Below, piece after piece: positions 32,356-44,220 of a DNA stretch of 64,000 nt. Numbering within the stretch: the stretch's first letter is position 1; each line of letters starts with the position of its first letter. The stretch spans positions 124,001-188,000 of the forward strand of contig JADLZK010001299.1 in NCBI GenBank assembly GCA_015847255.1. The letters run 5' to 3'. The translations under genes and the position numbers were made by a program. This stretch comes from Hyparrhenia diplandra (taxonomy: Eukaryota; Streptophyta; Magnoliopsida; Poales; Poaceae). The notes beneath the pieces are model-generated. The model made no database searches. It was not told the DNA's origin and worked only from the letters and a program-made list of their open reading frames with translations.

Positions 32356-35300
32356 ATGCACTCTATTTCGGAATTATCACCCTCAAAATGGCCAAGATTC
32401 TGAAATATTTAGCTCATTTTTAACAAATATTGTGCAGTAACTTCCATATCTAATTTGCTTTTACCAGTGAAGTAAATTTTTCTACAATGCTGACGCACAT
32501 TGGCCCTTTACAAGATGCCGCATGCAAGGTTAGTGCTAATATAACATTTTCTGTCTATGGATGCAACAGATTGCTGTGAGGAAACCAACCATAGAGTTCT
32601 ATCATATTATCTCCTGGGTCTTGGGTGTGTCAGGTTTCTTAGCCTTTTTATGTAAGAGCTTAGCCTTTTTCCTGTAAGAACTTACAGTCTCCTTGATAAT
32701 ATAAGACGCTAACAGAGCAACACATCATTCTAAAAAGAGGAAAGTTGGCACTTGACAGCTTGGTGTCCGTATGAATATTAAACCACCTCTTTGTACCTTC
32801 AAGCCATGTCAATTTCTTTTATAATAAGAATTGTTATCTAGCTGCGGTCCTTAGTGTTTGTCTGATCTTCAATTGCAGGCAGGTATCTAACCATGAGTGT
32901 ATGGAACCTATTCTGTTTGTTTCTCGTTGTTCTACTAGCTAGGACATTTCATTCTTTTCATAAAAAAAGAATCAGTTATGGATAGCTGGTCACTGTTGTT
33001 TGTCATGTCAGTTTCTTTTTTAATGGCTTCTTACAGACCATTGGTCTGAAGCTAATTGTCGCTAAATCTTCATGAAGCCTAAGAAACACATGGTGGTTCT
33101 ATTGTTTTAGTTTGCTAAAAAACAAATCTCAATAAACATGGAGGTGGATAAAACTCATGATTTGCTTCTTGTTTGTGTTTTGAAAGTATCCATCATGGTC
33201 CTGGAGGTAGCCAATGTTCCTGCTGAAATGAGAACACGGACCAATGTGATCCCCCCCTGGTCTATTGCTTATTTGGAATTAATAACATAAAATTGTGCTG
33301 AGTTTTATGAGGAACACATAGTACTGTTAAAGTCTCATCTAAGTGAAAGATTTATGAAACTATGTTTTAAATTCCTAGCAACAATGGGCATCTGTGTCGC
33401 CTCTGTTTTTCTTCCTCATATGTTGTTTGCATTACAGTATGTGCAATAAAAGGTGATGGATTGGGAGATCTTTTGCTTAGTAAAAATAGTTATCTTGCTA
33501 TCCTTTGCTTTTGTTAATAGAACCGGTCTTCTTAGGTTTTTAAAAGGAGTGAGGTGATGCTTTTCAAATACACAACAACAACGAAGCAACAGTCATCTAA
33601 TTTCAGGAACCGTGAATCCTTCCCAGCAACAGTTACCTACCTTTTATTGGTCTGATTTTTGTGTGGTGAATTTGGGAATTATTTAGTCAGCACTCTTTTG
33701 TACTATTCAGAAACTTATTATTGACAAGCACTAATAGCAACACTAATTTGGTTTTCTCAGTTTACCTGTGATGCAGCATGTAGATTCCTCTGATTGGTTG
33801 CCACAAAGCAGCTACTGAGTCTGGACAACAGCTTTGTCATCAATCCACTAAATTCAGTAGTTGCATCTCCTTTTAGTGTTTTAGTCATTAGTAGTGGTAG
33901 GGTTTCAATGGCTGTAGTCTAGCAGGAAAACAACAGCTGTAGCTAGGCCAATATTATCTATGCACTTCATAGCTTGTGTTACACATTTGTATTGTTCTGG
34001 AATTCTGAATACATGTAATGTTGTTTCCATTTGCTTCTTTCAGTTTCTAATTCCTATCACTCTAGACAAAGGAAGTCAACAATCATGGTTGATCCTATCT
34101 ACTTTACCTTGCATCTTTGCATCCATTGTAAATTACTTAACTACTTTTTTCTGTTTGAAAACTGAAAGCTGGGTGTTGATCAGGTAATCATCTTTGTTTC
34201 ACCCTTTTCAGGCTCATCTTTGTATTTCGGGATGGAATATGACCTATGGTATCATGGATCAGCAAGACTAGAATACATGCTGCTGTGCAGGCAAGCAAAT
34301 TATTGATCCATTCATATCCCCTTACTGAGTGTCGTTATGTATTGGTTGTTTGTTAATGATAGCATCAAACATTTCAAAGATTTCACACTCTTATTTGCTT
34401 GAAAATGGAATATTACCTTGCATTATATTCCTTCCTTTTTTCTATAATAATAATTATACTGATCTTCCGTATGACAAAATATTGACAAAAAAATTATACA
34501 GGTAGTCAGGTACCTTCTGACATGTGCTGAAGGGCACAACAAAAAGGATCGATGAGTTGTGCCCAAAAAGGATCGGCGTAGTCAGGTACTTTCACGGGTT
34601 ACTAAAATAGACTGTCTCCTGCGTTTTCGAGGAAAAAAAAACTAAAATAGACTGTTTTCTCCCCTTCCAATTAGTATTCTCTATGGTTTTGTTTACATAA
34701 CTATATTATGTGCTTTGTCGAGGTTCCTTCATCGTAAATGACTATGATCAGTATTTTTTTTATGGTTTGGATTACATACCTCCATGTTTTCTTTTATGAA
34801 AGTCCCTATAGTGCCAATAACAAAACTTGTTTTCTGTTCCAGATTGGCTCGTTTACAGCAATTGGAGATAAGGTAGCAGTAGTACTTCTCATGTCGAAGA
34901 CCGAAACTTACAGACATGGCGCCATGATTAATAGGGTAATCAAGATAATTCTTAAGGACTTCATGGAAAGTGATAGTACCTTGCAATTCAGTCATGGGAC
35001 AGAAAGCAAGTTTTGTTGTATACCTCATTCAGACTTGATAGACTATTTTGTTGTGTATTATGCCTGCCCTTTTCCACTTTCCAGTTTCTAATCTCATTAC
35101 CTTCAAAAAGATAATGCCCTGCACTTTCTGTCAAACCTGTTTTAATTTTAGCTTTGGCTCTTGCCATCTCAATCATTTTCATATGTACAGTAATTTTTGC
35201 TATAAGTGCTTGCAGTAAATTAGGAAATAAAGAGATTTGTACTATAGGTATCAAAGTTTGACATTTATTTTGCTGGCTGCTTCGATTTCATCAGCTTCGT

Positions 35301-37702
35301 AATGCATATGTTCTATGTTTCTTTTCTACTAATTTAGGCAACGACCTCCTCAGAAGTAGTACCATAGACGTATCTGTTGGACCTTCCCGGTTCTATAACC
35401 ATGACCATAGCACTGGGAAAGGAGCTCACCAATACATGTTGTCGTTGGAAGAAGAAAGGTTAGGATAAAACATCTACTTTGACTTTCAATAAATTATTTC
35501 TGCACTCCACAATCTAGGAGTAAATCTCTTAGGGAAGGAGACATGGACAATGTGTCAGATACTGTTGTCAGCACTTGAGCTTCTTACAAATTAACACTTC
35601 TTCCTCGTGGATGTCTTAACTTGACAGGACCCTCCCAAGGAAATGCATAGGATGACCAGCAGTGCTGGCAAAGCCTTGTTGTTGCCGATGTCTACTTGCC
35701 ATCTTGGTAAATATGAAACTGTCATATAATTCATGGCTGCGGCATGTACTGTTTTAGTAGGTTTCCTTGGTGTACTATTACCTTTGCAATTTACCTTGGG
35801 TTGCCCCAGTTTAATTTTCATGCTTCCTGCTAAGTGTATTAATCTATGCCCAATTTGTGAGAAAAGTACACTAATAATAATACTTGGATAACAATTGGTT
35901 GGTTGGTTGTTGGAAGGAATCTTAACAACAAAAAGGTTGCTTGCATAATCATTCATAATTAATCAGTGATGGATAACAATTTAGTTACTCATCAGCTGTT
36001 TGTTTTCCCTGTGCAAAATATCTTATCAGATACAAGTTGTTACTCTATTTCGAACCCATTGTCATATGTCTCAAATTGTGACTTTAATAAGTGCAGTTCT
36101 GTACCTATGGTTGATGTCCCACTATCCCTTATGCTCTGAAAACCAAATTAAGGTTTCCACGAACACCTTACATTTTATTAGGTACTATGAATAAGATAGC
36201 TATTTCATTTTCTCTTAGATTTAACTAAACTGCACTGCTTATTTTTCTGTCACTGCTGCTGGTACCACAATATAACCCAATTATCCCTGATCACAGTCTA
36301 CAGAATATGATGCATTTGTGTTCACTGCTGCTGTCAATCTTAGTTTAATTAGTTCCTTGTGCTTCTTGATCTGAAACTGACTTTTGCTTTTGTTTTAAAA
36401 TATATCGAAACAGAAAAAAAAACTATGACGAGTTAGAATCCTTTCACAAAAGACATTCTTTAGTATTTAATGCATTGCCAAGTGGCATGCTATGAGAAAG
36501 GCATATGCTGATATAATCGAATTTCTCTACTTAGAATTCATTTTTTTTAAGATTAGAACAACTGAGAATATTGCAGGTGAGAAAGCTTTGAAATTTTAGC
36601 GTTTTTGTTTCAACGGTACTTTATGGATCTTTTGTCAGTTGAGTCGACACTCAACAATATTTAATTTAATGTCCCTGGAGCCTGCAACAGATCGACGATC
36701 GTGGCACATCCCACACCCACTGTACAATGGAGTAGCAACAGATGTTGCCATCTTGTCTATCCAGGTTTTCCCTCCCTCCCTACTATTCATCCTTAGCTGC
36801 CTATTGTTCATGATCCAGCACGTGCAGTGGAGCGTGGCCAGCACGCATCATTGCCTGAGGATGAAGAAATCCCTTGGGCAAGATTGATCACTGAAAGATC
36901 AATCTCCATACTGTGCATCTCTTCTGATTGCTGATCGGCAAGTTTAGCTCTGTTGATGGGGATTGCTGGTGGATAGTTTGTGATGCCTTGCCAGGTTCAA
37001 AACGCCCCCTGATGCTTTTTCGTCATCTCTGCATGGATATGAGGCACTAACAGGTTATCTGGACACTTATGGATTTGAATATTTATCTTAACAGTAAGAT
37101 ACTCTGTCATTTGTTTTCGATGCCATTTTCCTTCTCTACCACATGTGCAGGCAGTTTTGCAATAGTTTATGATCGCCTTAATATTCTTAGCCACATAGTC
37201 TCTGCAAGTCTGCATTAGTATATATATGCATTGAGAAAAATTATGTGATCTCATATATTCTCAGTAGGAAGTTGTGCAAGAACCTAGCTCTTTTACATGT
37301 TCAGAACACTGTGGTCCGAAGAGTATATATTCTGATTTTGATTTGTTTCCTGCAGTTATTCAATGTAACAGCTACTCATACTGAACCCCTGTATTGGAGC
37401 GCCAATAACCAAAAGAAGTTGCTTCTCGTTCATTAGTTTCCCTACTACATTAGAGCCATCTGTTCTTTTGTCAGGACTGGTGCAATCCATTCTTTATGCC
37501 TCTCTCCCAGTTTTCTGTAAAAACTAAAAGGAATTGGATCTTGCTATAATGTATTAAGATCTCTCTATTCTGATATGACTTTTTTACGGATCTGTGCACT
37601 GCCCTCCTAATACTAAATGATTCGGCTCAAAAAGAATTGGTAACATTTTTCTGGTTACAGGTCAGTTTGATTTGACACCCGCATTGTTCCCTGCACGGGC
37701 TC
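32356..37702. other. A-specific AT-rich DNA, no assignable gene
   Basis: 5.3 kb of intron-like sequence. Exon-like islands: about 34,840-34,960 (reads IGSFTAIGDKVAVVLLMSK), 35,340-35,457 (STIDVSVGPSRFYNHDHSTG, followed by a GTTAGG donor) and 36,636-36,760 (RRSWHIPHPLYNGVATDVAI). None matches a family I know. They could be exons of a single spliced gene or of a captured host fragment. Confidence 0.3.
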
Positions 37703-37963
37703 GTGAATGCGCGCGCCCTGCTACTAGTACTCTCTGAATCTTGCAGCTCTCAGCTCATACTCAGCGGAGTCGGGTTCGCAAAACGAAGAGGCTCATGGAG
37801 ATCATCGTCCCACCATAACCTGTCATGTGGTACAGGCAACCCCATCGATGACTGCTGGCGCTGTGACTCGGATTGGCACAACAACTGCTGTGTTCTTGTT
37901 TGCTATTTTTCCTTGTCACAACAGCTTGGCTTCAAAATGTTCTGTAAGTGCCATATTCTGTGA
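37703..37963 (+). pseudogene. Pectate-lyase-like exon fragment
   Basis: The frame reads LSCGTGNPIDDCWRCD followed by SDWHNN. This is the Cys-rich motif that precedes the catalytic parallel beta-helix in plant pectate lyases (PF00544), which cleave de-esterified pectin in the cell wall. Only this exon part is visible: the usual continuation after HNN is missing, the upstream residues are not convincing, and no catalytic exons are found downstream before 38,180. It is therefore a fragment, possibly captured or left by a rearrangement. Confidence 0.65.
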
Positions 37964-38179
37964 CATGAGTTATGTAAGTGCCATAAGAAATGCAAGGTTC
38001 TGTAACATGAGTTTTGTAAGTGCCATTAGTCTGTTGATGGGAACGTGAGTCTGAATGTCTGATGATTGGAGCCATGGTTGGCTGTATGTACCTACAGGAT
38101 GCGTGAGTCACCGTGAGCTCAGTTCCTGCTTGTGTTGTGCGCTAGTGAGCTCACGGCAGCTCTTGCCCAGTCTGTTTTG

Positions 38180-38345
38180 ATCGTGTGGATAGGGGCATGT
38201 TGGACAAACACAATTGAAAAATTGGTGGTGAAGCTACTTTACCAAACACAATTATCAGAACAGCTCAGCTTAATTTTGAAAATTTGTGGTGAAGCTGTTT
38301 TCTAGAAAAACAGCTTAGCTAATGCTTGTGCCAAACAAGTCCTAA
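38180..38345. mobile_element. Possible MITE (hAT-like ends)
   Basis: About 165 bp of AT-rich sequence with two GGTGAAGCT units. It begins AGGGGCATGTTGGACAAACA and ends GTGCCAAACAAGTCCTAAA, an imperfect inverted pair. It sits exactly where block A rejoins homology with B and C. No clean target duplication was seen. Confidence 0.4.
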
Positions 38346-38520
38346 ATGGTCTCCTCGGTATGAGTATGACTTCATCCATAAATTTGCCATGCTTCGCCCC
38401 GATGGGAATGTTTATGGGTTACAACATATCCAAGGTTGACAGGTGATGAGCACTGGATGAATATAGACGTGCCTAAACAGTACGATTATTGATAGCTGCA
38501 CCTAAAATAAATTATCAAAC
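38345..38520 (+). repeat. Terminal segment of block A
   Basis: Matches 48,875-49,015 (B) and 63,180-63,315 (C): GGTCTCCTCGGTATGAGTAT, CATGCTTCGCCCCGATGG and TACGATTATTGATAGCTGCA in the same order. It shows that A, B and C share their downstream edge. Confidence 0.7.
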
Positions 38521-38589
38521 CGAAACTAATTATGCAAAGGCATAGAAATCAAATCGAAACCAGACAAATTTTATCAAATTATTTTTCAC

Positions 38590-38789
38590 ACAATAAAAGT
38601 TATGCAAAGGCATGAATGCAACATCCCTCAAGTCACAACTTTAAAAATTATTTAGAATGCACATTTTGCACCATTTAAATTGTTACAAAACCTAATTAAA
38701 TGCTGGAAAATTTTACAAGATTCATAAAATCATTTATGTTATTTAGTGTTTTCTATTTACACCCAAAATAAAAATTCCAGGGTGTGACA
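38590..38789 (+). mobile_element. LTR 3'-end relic
   Basis: Ends GGGTGTGACA at 38,789 and aligns with 52,998-53,193 (same AACTTTAAAAATTATTT and ATTTTGCACCAT strings). The sequence after it also matches that after 53,193, so the insertion was present before the blocks duplicated. Confidence 0.6.
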
Positions 38790-38872
38790 AGCGAGTAACG
38801 GGGGAGGGGCTAGACCTGGGTGGTGGGGCGGGACCAGACTTGGGCGAGGGTCAGAGTTGGGCGACAGGTCTC

Positions 38873-39190
38873 TGTTAGCAGTCGTACCACTAATGTTGCT
38901 GCTTCCACTTCGTCACATGTTGGCGAGCGTCCTAGGGAGCGAAGGCCCATAAAGAAGAACCCAAGATATACCAGCAAAAGATTGGGTCGAAAGTGATTTA
39001 GGCCAGTTTGGGCCGAAAGCAGGTCATGCCTGCATGCGCCAAATTAAGCATCGCTTCAGAACTATAAAAGGGGAAGATGTAACTATAAAGGGGAAGAGAT
39101 GTGTGGGGAAGGGTATAGCTGAATTGAACATAAACTATTTCCTAGTTCAAAGATTCATCCATCGCATCATGTTTCTCTTCTTCGCATGTC
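38873..39190 (+). repeat. Gypsy 5' LTR (diverged)
   Basis: Starts TGTTAGCAGTCGTACCA and includes GAGCGAAGGCCCATNAAGAA, ACCCAAGATATACC and a CTATAAAGGGGAAGAGATGT promoter-like part. The same order is seen at 53,285-53,520 and 56,290-56,536. The right boundary (about TTCTTCGCA) is inferred from where the 56 kb copy stops. Confidence 0.55.
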
Positions 39191-39498
39191 TTCTCTCTCC
39201 AAACTCTTTCTCCCCAACTCTGTTGCTCACGTTTGGTATTGGAGTCCTCAGCCACCGTTTTTGTCCCCGTTGCCCGACATCCCATCGACGCTTGACCTCT
39301 GACAAGGCTGGTTGGTCTAACTCTGAATTGAATTTTGTGAATTGCATTTCGATTTGAGGATTCCGTAATTCACTCCTAGAGTCATGATTTGTGGTTGTGC
39401 TTCATCGATGCGGAGTGCGTTGACCGATCTACACACATCCATTTTACTCATCGTTAGAAGGCTCTCGGCGCCATAGATAGAAGCTCCTTCTCGACGAG

Positions 39499-40665
39499 AT
39501 GGATAAGAATTTCGTAGTTCATTTTGACAAGATCAACAGCGTGTCGTGGCCCGCATCGACACCTTTGAGCCGCAAGCTCGATTCCTCTTCGATTAATTCG
39601 CCCACCCGCATCGGCGACCGGAGTCCCGCGACGCTGATGTTCGATGAGTGGCATCCGGTGTGGACAACGTCATCAACGACCTCTACTCGAAGTGGGCAAG
39701 TTGTCCACCATGAAGCTCGAGTTCGGGAAAATTTCAAAGTACATGGAGCGATCTATGGTGGACGGCCCGTCGGGCGATGCCAGGATCGCTTCGCCGCTAT
39801 GCCCGTGCTGAAGTCGTCCTCAGCGCCGGCTTCATCGAGCGTGTCGACCAATGACGTCAAGCCGGTGTGCTCTCCGCTCTCAAATTCCACCGCGGGCGTC
39901 GACTTCGAGCTGCCCCACGCTCATCTGAGGGATTCGCAGCCGATAGGCCCAACAAGCACCGTATGGATCGGGGGGTCGTGTCGAGTGGTCACCACTCGAT
40001 GCCACCAATGTGAAGGGGTACGCCGCCCGGAAACCATGCTCCTTCGTCTCCTTTACCGTTGTTGTGTCCTCCTCCCCTCGCGTGACCACCACAGCCTCCA
40101 CGCCATTTTGAGTCTGGGTATCAAGGGAGATAATTCGGGTAAACTGCCTAAGTTTGATTTCCCCAAATTCGATGGGGAACATGCCAAATTGTGCATCGAA
40201 CAGGCCACACATTATTTTGGTCTATATCAGGTTGAGTCCTATGTCTTGGTGTCTGCGGCCACAATGCATTTTTTGAGTTCTGCCAAGCGCTGGTTATCCT
40301 CAATTGAGGATGAGCTCGAGTCTATTGCCTGGGATGAGTTCTATGTCTAGTTGCTAGCGTGCTTTGCACGTGATGAGCATGAACTGCTTATGTGTCGCCT
40401 GTTCCAGATCCGCTAGTCTTACATAGAGAAATCTGTTGGTCTATTTAATGAACTTAAAGCTTATGGGCTTATGGAAAACACCCAGATCCTCTGTATTATG
40501 TTCAACATTTCATTGACGGGCTACGCTGATGACATCAAAGTTGTTGTTGTTGTCCACAAACCAGCTAAGCTACTCTCGATGATGCTTGTACTTTGTCTGA
40601 ATTGCAGGAGGAAGCAAATGGACTCACCAAGCACACATTTCGCCGCTATGATTTGATCTTTGAAC
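39499..40665 (+). pseudogene. Ty3/gypsy gag fragment
   Basis: An ORF of 283 codons (39,499-40,350) ends in the retrotransposon gag domain: LPKFDFPKFDGEHAKLCIEQ, HYFGLYQVESYV, LSSAKRWLSSIEDELESIAW. A stop at 40,348-40,350 and frame changes follow, after which DEHELLMCRLFQIR and NTQILCIMFNISLTGYADDI continue the domain (40,351-40,660). Gag would form the particle core. No pol follows; the element is cut at about 40,730 by a deletion that joins it to the next repeat. The 54 kb copy is the same family but keeps pol pieces. Confidence 0.75.
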
Positions 40666-40734
40666 CCGAAGACTGCGTGGAATGGTGGCTTACCTCTGTC
40701 GCCACCTTCTCCTCGTACGGGCGCTGGCGGTGTG

Positions 40735-41290
40735 TAATGATACGAGTTGGGTGTGCGCAGTAGGGATGGGTGCAACCACAATCGTACACACAAGGAGATG
40801 GGTGTGACGAGCATAAGTGCGAGGGCACACGGCAGTGGAGGGGCCATATCAATATGGTGGATTGCCGGCTAGCACACAAGGCAAGGGCAAGAAGACGGCA
40901 AGGAGAACCAAAACGGGTCAGCATGGGAGGGCAACAGAGCATCCATGGCCCTTGCCAACAAGATCATGTCTCGCGAGGGCGTCCATTTGCGCTAGGGCGG
41001 TGGTGAGCGGCGTGCTAGGGGGCCGCCCCATCCAACGCTAGGGCTCATCTCGGCCATGGCATTGGCACTGGTGTCTCTTCCCGACCATGATATGCCACAA
41101 GAGGGCGGTGGAGGGCCCGAGAAAAGGCATGCTAGAGCTCACCGCGACGGTTTGGGTCGGCACAACAATGGCCGGGTGGGGACGGGCGTGGGGAGCGAGA
41201 CAACATAAACATCGGCGCAGGACGAAGAGAAAGGAAAGAAACAAGCCATTCATTTTCCACTAATAAACTTGTCGAAAACTCTTATAGGAT
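40735..41290 (+). repeat. Third copy of the dispersed repeat unit
   Basis: GTTGGGTGTGCGCANTAGGG, ATCGTACACA, GATGGGTGTGACGA and the CATTCATTTTCCACTAATAA end match 11,380-11,610. Parts also match 56,537-56,940. Non-coding by eye. Confidence 0.6.
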
Positions 41291-41811
41291 TGGAATCAAT
41301 ACCTGAGCTATTCTCGACATCAATATGTTAAATTATTTTTGAGCTTTGACGCTTAATTACCCATGCACCCATTTATTTATTTATTTATTTTATTTTTATC
41401 GTCAAGGCTCAAGCTATACATTAAGATAGTATAATAACGAAAAATCCTATTTCATTCATTTTATCAAGTCTATCAATTAATCAATTATAAAAAAGATGAA
41501 GGTATAATGAGGAAAAAAAAAAAAACCCGCCAGCAGCCAAATCCGGCTTTTATTCTTCCAAGCAGCCAGGTTAGCGCGTGAAATTCCCCAAACCGACTAG
41601 GCTTCCCGGGAATAAAACCTCAGCGCGTCGACGTCGTTTCCTTCCCCGCCTCCAAGAGCAATCGATCCCCAGAGCTTCAATTCCCGCATCTGGATCTCGA
41701 GCCCTAATCACATCTCCGTGCGCTCCGCTTCGCGACCTCGAGTCTCGACCCGGCGGATCCATCCCTTAGATCGATTCCGGCGAGGCTGCTGGTGCTCCTC
41801 CCTCCTCGCCG
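41291..41811 (+). promoter_or_regulatory. Promoter and leader of gene copy B
   Basis: Contains the GTATAATGA segment, GGTTAGCGCGTGAAATTCCC, an AATAAAACC TATA-like box at 41,611-41,619, and the leader with CTCGAGTCTCGACCCGGCGG. The ATG follows about 195 bases after the box. Confidence 0.6.
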
Positions 41812-42405
41812 ATGTCGTCCGCAGGTGCTCCTCCCTCCTCGCCCGATCCCCGCTTCCTTCGAGTCGTCATCGTCCCTTCGCATCCTGTTGCGATGCCGAG
41901 CCTGCCGCTTCCTCCGGCCCCACCCGCGGCGGCGCACGGGAAGCGTCCCTCGCCACTGCTGAAGAAGATGAGGCTGCTCTTTCCGTACGCCGCCGTGTCC
42001 CGGGCGTTCCGCCGTTGCAAGAACCGCGCCTGGGGCATGGCTATGAATGGGCTCCAGAAGATGATGCTGCCTCTTCCCTGCGCCGTGAACCGCGTGGAAC
42101 GCGCCTGGGGCATGGCTACGAACGGGCTCCACATCGTCGTCATGCCCCTCTCGATTTGGCTCTTCAACTCGGTCCCTGAGGAGGTCCGCTTCTGGATGTG
42201 CCTGTACTTCTGTTTAGCCGCCGCCATGGCGGTCATCACGTTCGTGGACATCTACGATCAGCAGCCGCAGCAGCTGGCACCGGCAGCGGCGGTGCTGCTC
42301 CCACCTCCCCTCCGGAGATGGATATGTGCTAGGTGTTTGGTCCCTGCGTCTGGTTTGTGTTTTGTTGCTTGCTGGCCCCAGGTGAGTTCTCTGATCCGTT
42401 CTTGA
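41812..42405 (+). CDS. Small membrane-type protein, family copy B, divergent cassette
   Basis: 197 codons as read. Residues 1-25 equal copy A (SSPDPRFLRVVIVPSHPVA). It has one RKRPSPLLKKM-type unit instead of three, then the shared LLFPYAAVSRAF. It differs strongly from about residue 70: two RAWGMAxNGL units, then VVMPLSIWLFNSVPEEVRF and a hydrophobic helix (MCLYFCLAAAMAVITF), without the WCxWICxNMP motifs of A. Near the end one base is missing relative to A in the CCACCTCC tract (about 42,310), so the A-type ending is lost and the frame runs on to 42,405. A base error would restore an A-like ending. Function unknown. Confidence 0.5.
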   Translation: MSSAGAPPSSPDPRFLRVVIVPSHPVAMPSLPLPPAPPAAAHGKRPSPLLKKMRLLFPYAAVSRAFRRCKNRAWGMAMNGLQKMMLPLPCAVNRVERAWGMATNGLHIVVMPLSIWLFNSVPEEVRFWMCLYFCLAAAMAVITFVDIYDQQPQQLAPAAAVLLPPPLRRWICARCLVPASGLCFVACWPQVSSLIRS

Positions 42406-44220
42406 ATACTCTGTTTTAGTTGCTTAAGTACAGGTGTGTTGCTGCTCTCCTTCCTCAAGGTACATGCCCTCCACATCCCGGCCCTCTTTATTGTCTTATT
42501 GCTTAGTTATGCACCTATAAGTGTCTGGAATCTGAAATATTAAGTTTTAAAACAAGAATTTTCTAGATTTAGGTTCCATACATAGTTATCTGTGGCCCAT
42601 ATGATTAGGTGCAGATTTTCATTGCTGTTTAGGCACCACTAGGAATTGGAAGATGCTCCATGTGTGTTTCTGGTTTAGCTAATAAGTCTATGCTCAATCT
42701 CTGTTTACTTCTGTGCAAAAAATAAAAATAAAATAAAAAAAAAAGAAAAAAAAACTGTTTACTTCGCTGCTTACAGGTGTTTCTGCTCTTGCTCAAGGTA
42801 CATGCTCTGCCAGTCTCCCTTTCCTGGCCTTACCTTTGATTCAGTATCTTTAATTGTCGTATTGCTTAATTGTGCATATAAGTGTCTGAAATATTAAGTT
42901 TTTGAACAGATACTATGCCGTCACTTGCTGAAAAGGTTATGCTTTCTCTTGCTCGGAGTCCATCAAGGGTGTCTGCATATACTGTAAGTTTTCTACTTGA
43001 ATCATAAATTTATACATTTTTCAGACCTCAGATTTAGTCAGTCCATGCCATGTTCACTATCGGATCTCTTGTATAACAATTTGTGCATCAATGGGAAGTA
43101 CCAGGGTTTTTTGCTTTCTCTTGCCTCACAGTTCATCAAGGGTTTTAGTATACACTGTTAAGTTTTCTAATAGACTCTAAAAAGCTGTACATTTTTCAGA
43201 CCTTAGATTTAGTCAGACCACCGCATGCTTAGTATGGGTTCTAATATATAATAACAATTTCAACTCTCATCCCTATATTATGTTTGTCTTGAAACAAAAA
43301 TGAGTTAGTGTGGATCTTTCATTTGGACATCGACATAAGCACAAATATGTTAATGTTGAACTATTGTAGCTATCTTCCAGTTAGCAATCTTAACAAATGT
43401 GGATAGTTCTGTTTACAGTTCTTCTATTTTTAAAAAATCTATGAGATTACTAGGATAAGTTGCTTCCTTAAATTCTTTTGTTAGTACAATCATTGACTAG
43501 ATGCATCATGATAGTTTCTCCATCTACCTCACTGTATTTGACCATTTCTTGATTTTACAGCATGTAAATGCTTTTGTTGTTACATGACCTATCTTTTAGC
43601 TGCGAAATTAATATTGGGAAATGTACTTCATATATATTTGACAACTTGATTTGATTACATAAGTGCAATGTGGAGCACTTTAGTGGATAGAAATTTGTTA
43701 GTTATTCTAGTATGTTTTTAACTCATTTCTTTGTTATTTGTGATAGACAGGCTTTGCGATGAAAGGATGAATGGAAGGACAAGCACGATGAAAAGATTTG
43801 ACTCCCTTTGCTCCACCTGCCGAGGATAGAGGACAGAAGGTGCCAAACATTAGTGAAAGCGCATCACTTAACACCCGGAGCTGAACGTGACTATCAAGGA
43901 GTGCAAGTGTGGGCCTGAGGGGACCAGGCTGGCCATGCCCTGGCCAACGGCGCCATCAAGGTGGCGCGACCAGATGAGGGGCGGCCTCCAGCCTCGCCTT
44001 TAACTCCCAAACTCAGAGAATATAGAATAATGGAAAGAAATAGGAAGAATAGAAATAGGATCTAAGATTAGATGGGATCTGAGGAGTCCAAATCTATAAG
44101 GACTCCCTCTCTCTCTCTCTACTTGATGAGATACATCTCCATTTGGGACCTTAAATATATATTTTCGAAACCAGGACCTTAAATATATAGGGGCATTGTA
44201 ACCAATCTAATCTAATAAAG
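42406..44220 (+). repeat. Block B non-coding module
   Basis: Nearly identical to the A and C modules. It keeps the mini-exon-like GTGTTTCTGCTCTTGCTCAAG segment and the 74 nt exon-like segment with GAACAG and GTAAGT borders (about 42,909-42,983). It lacks the stretch around TGATAATAGATGGATC found in A and C (deletion at about 43,088). Confidence 0.6.

Noticed and set aside
38180..38345. A complete hAT MITE with an 8 bp duplication
   Set aside because: The terminal repeats are imperfect and the flanks do not match, so only a possible MITE is reported.
41704..42251. Minus-strand ORFs opposite gene copy B
   Set aside because: Same reason: antisense shadows of a GC-rich coding region, not conserved as a protein between A and B.
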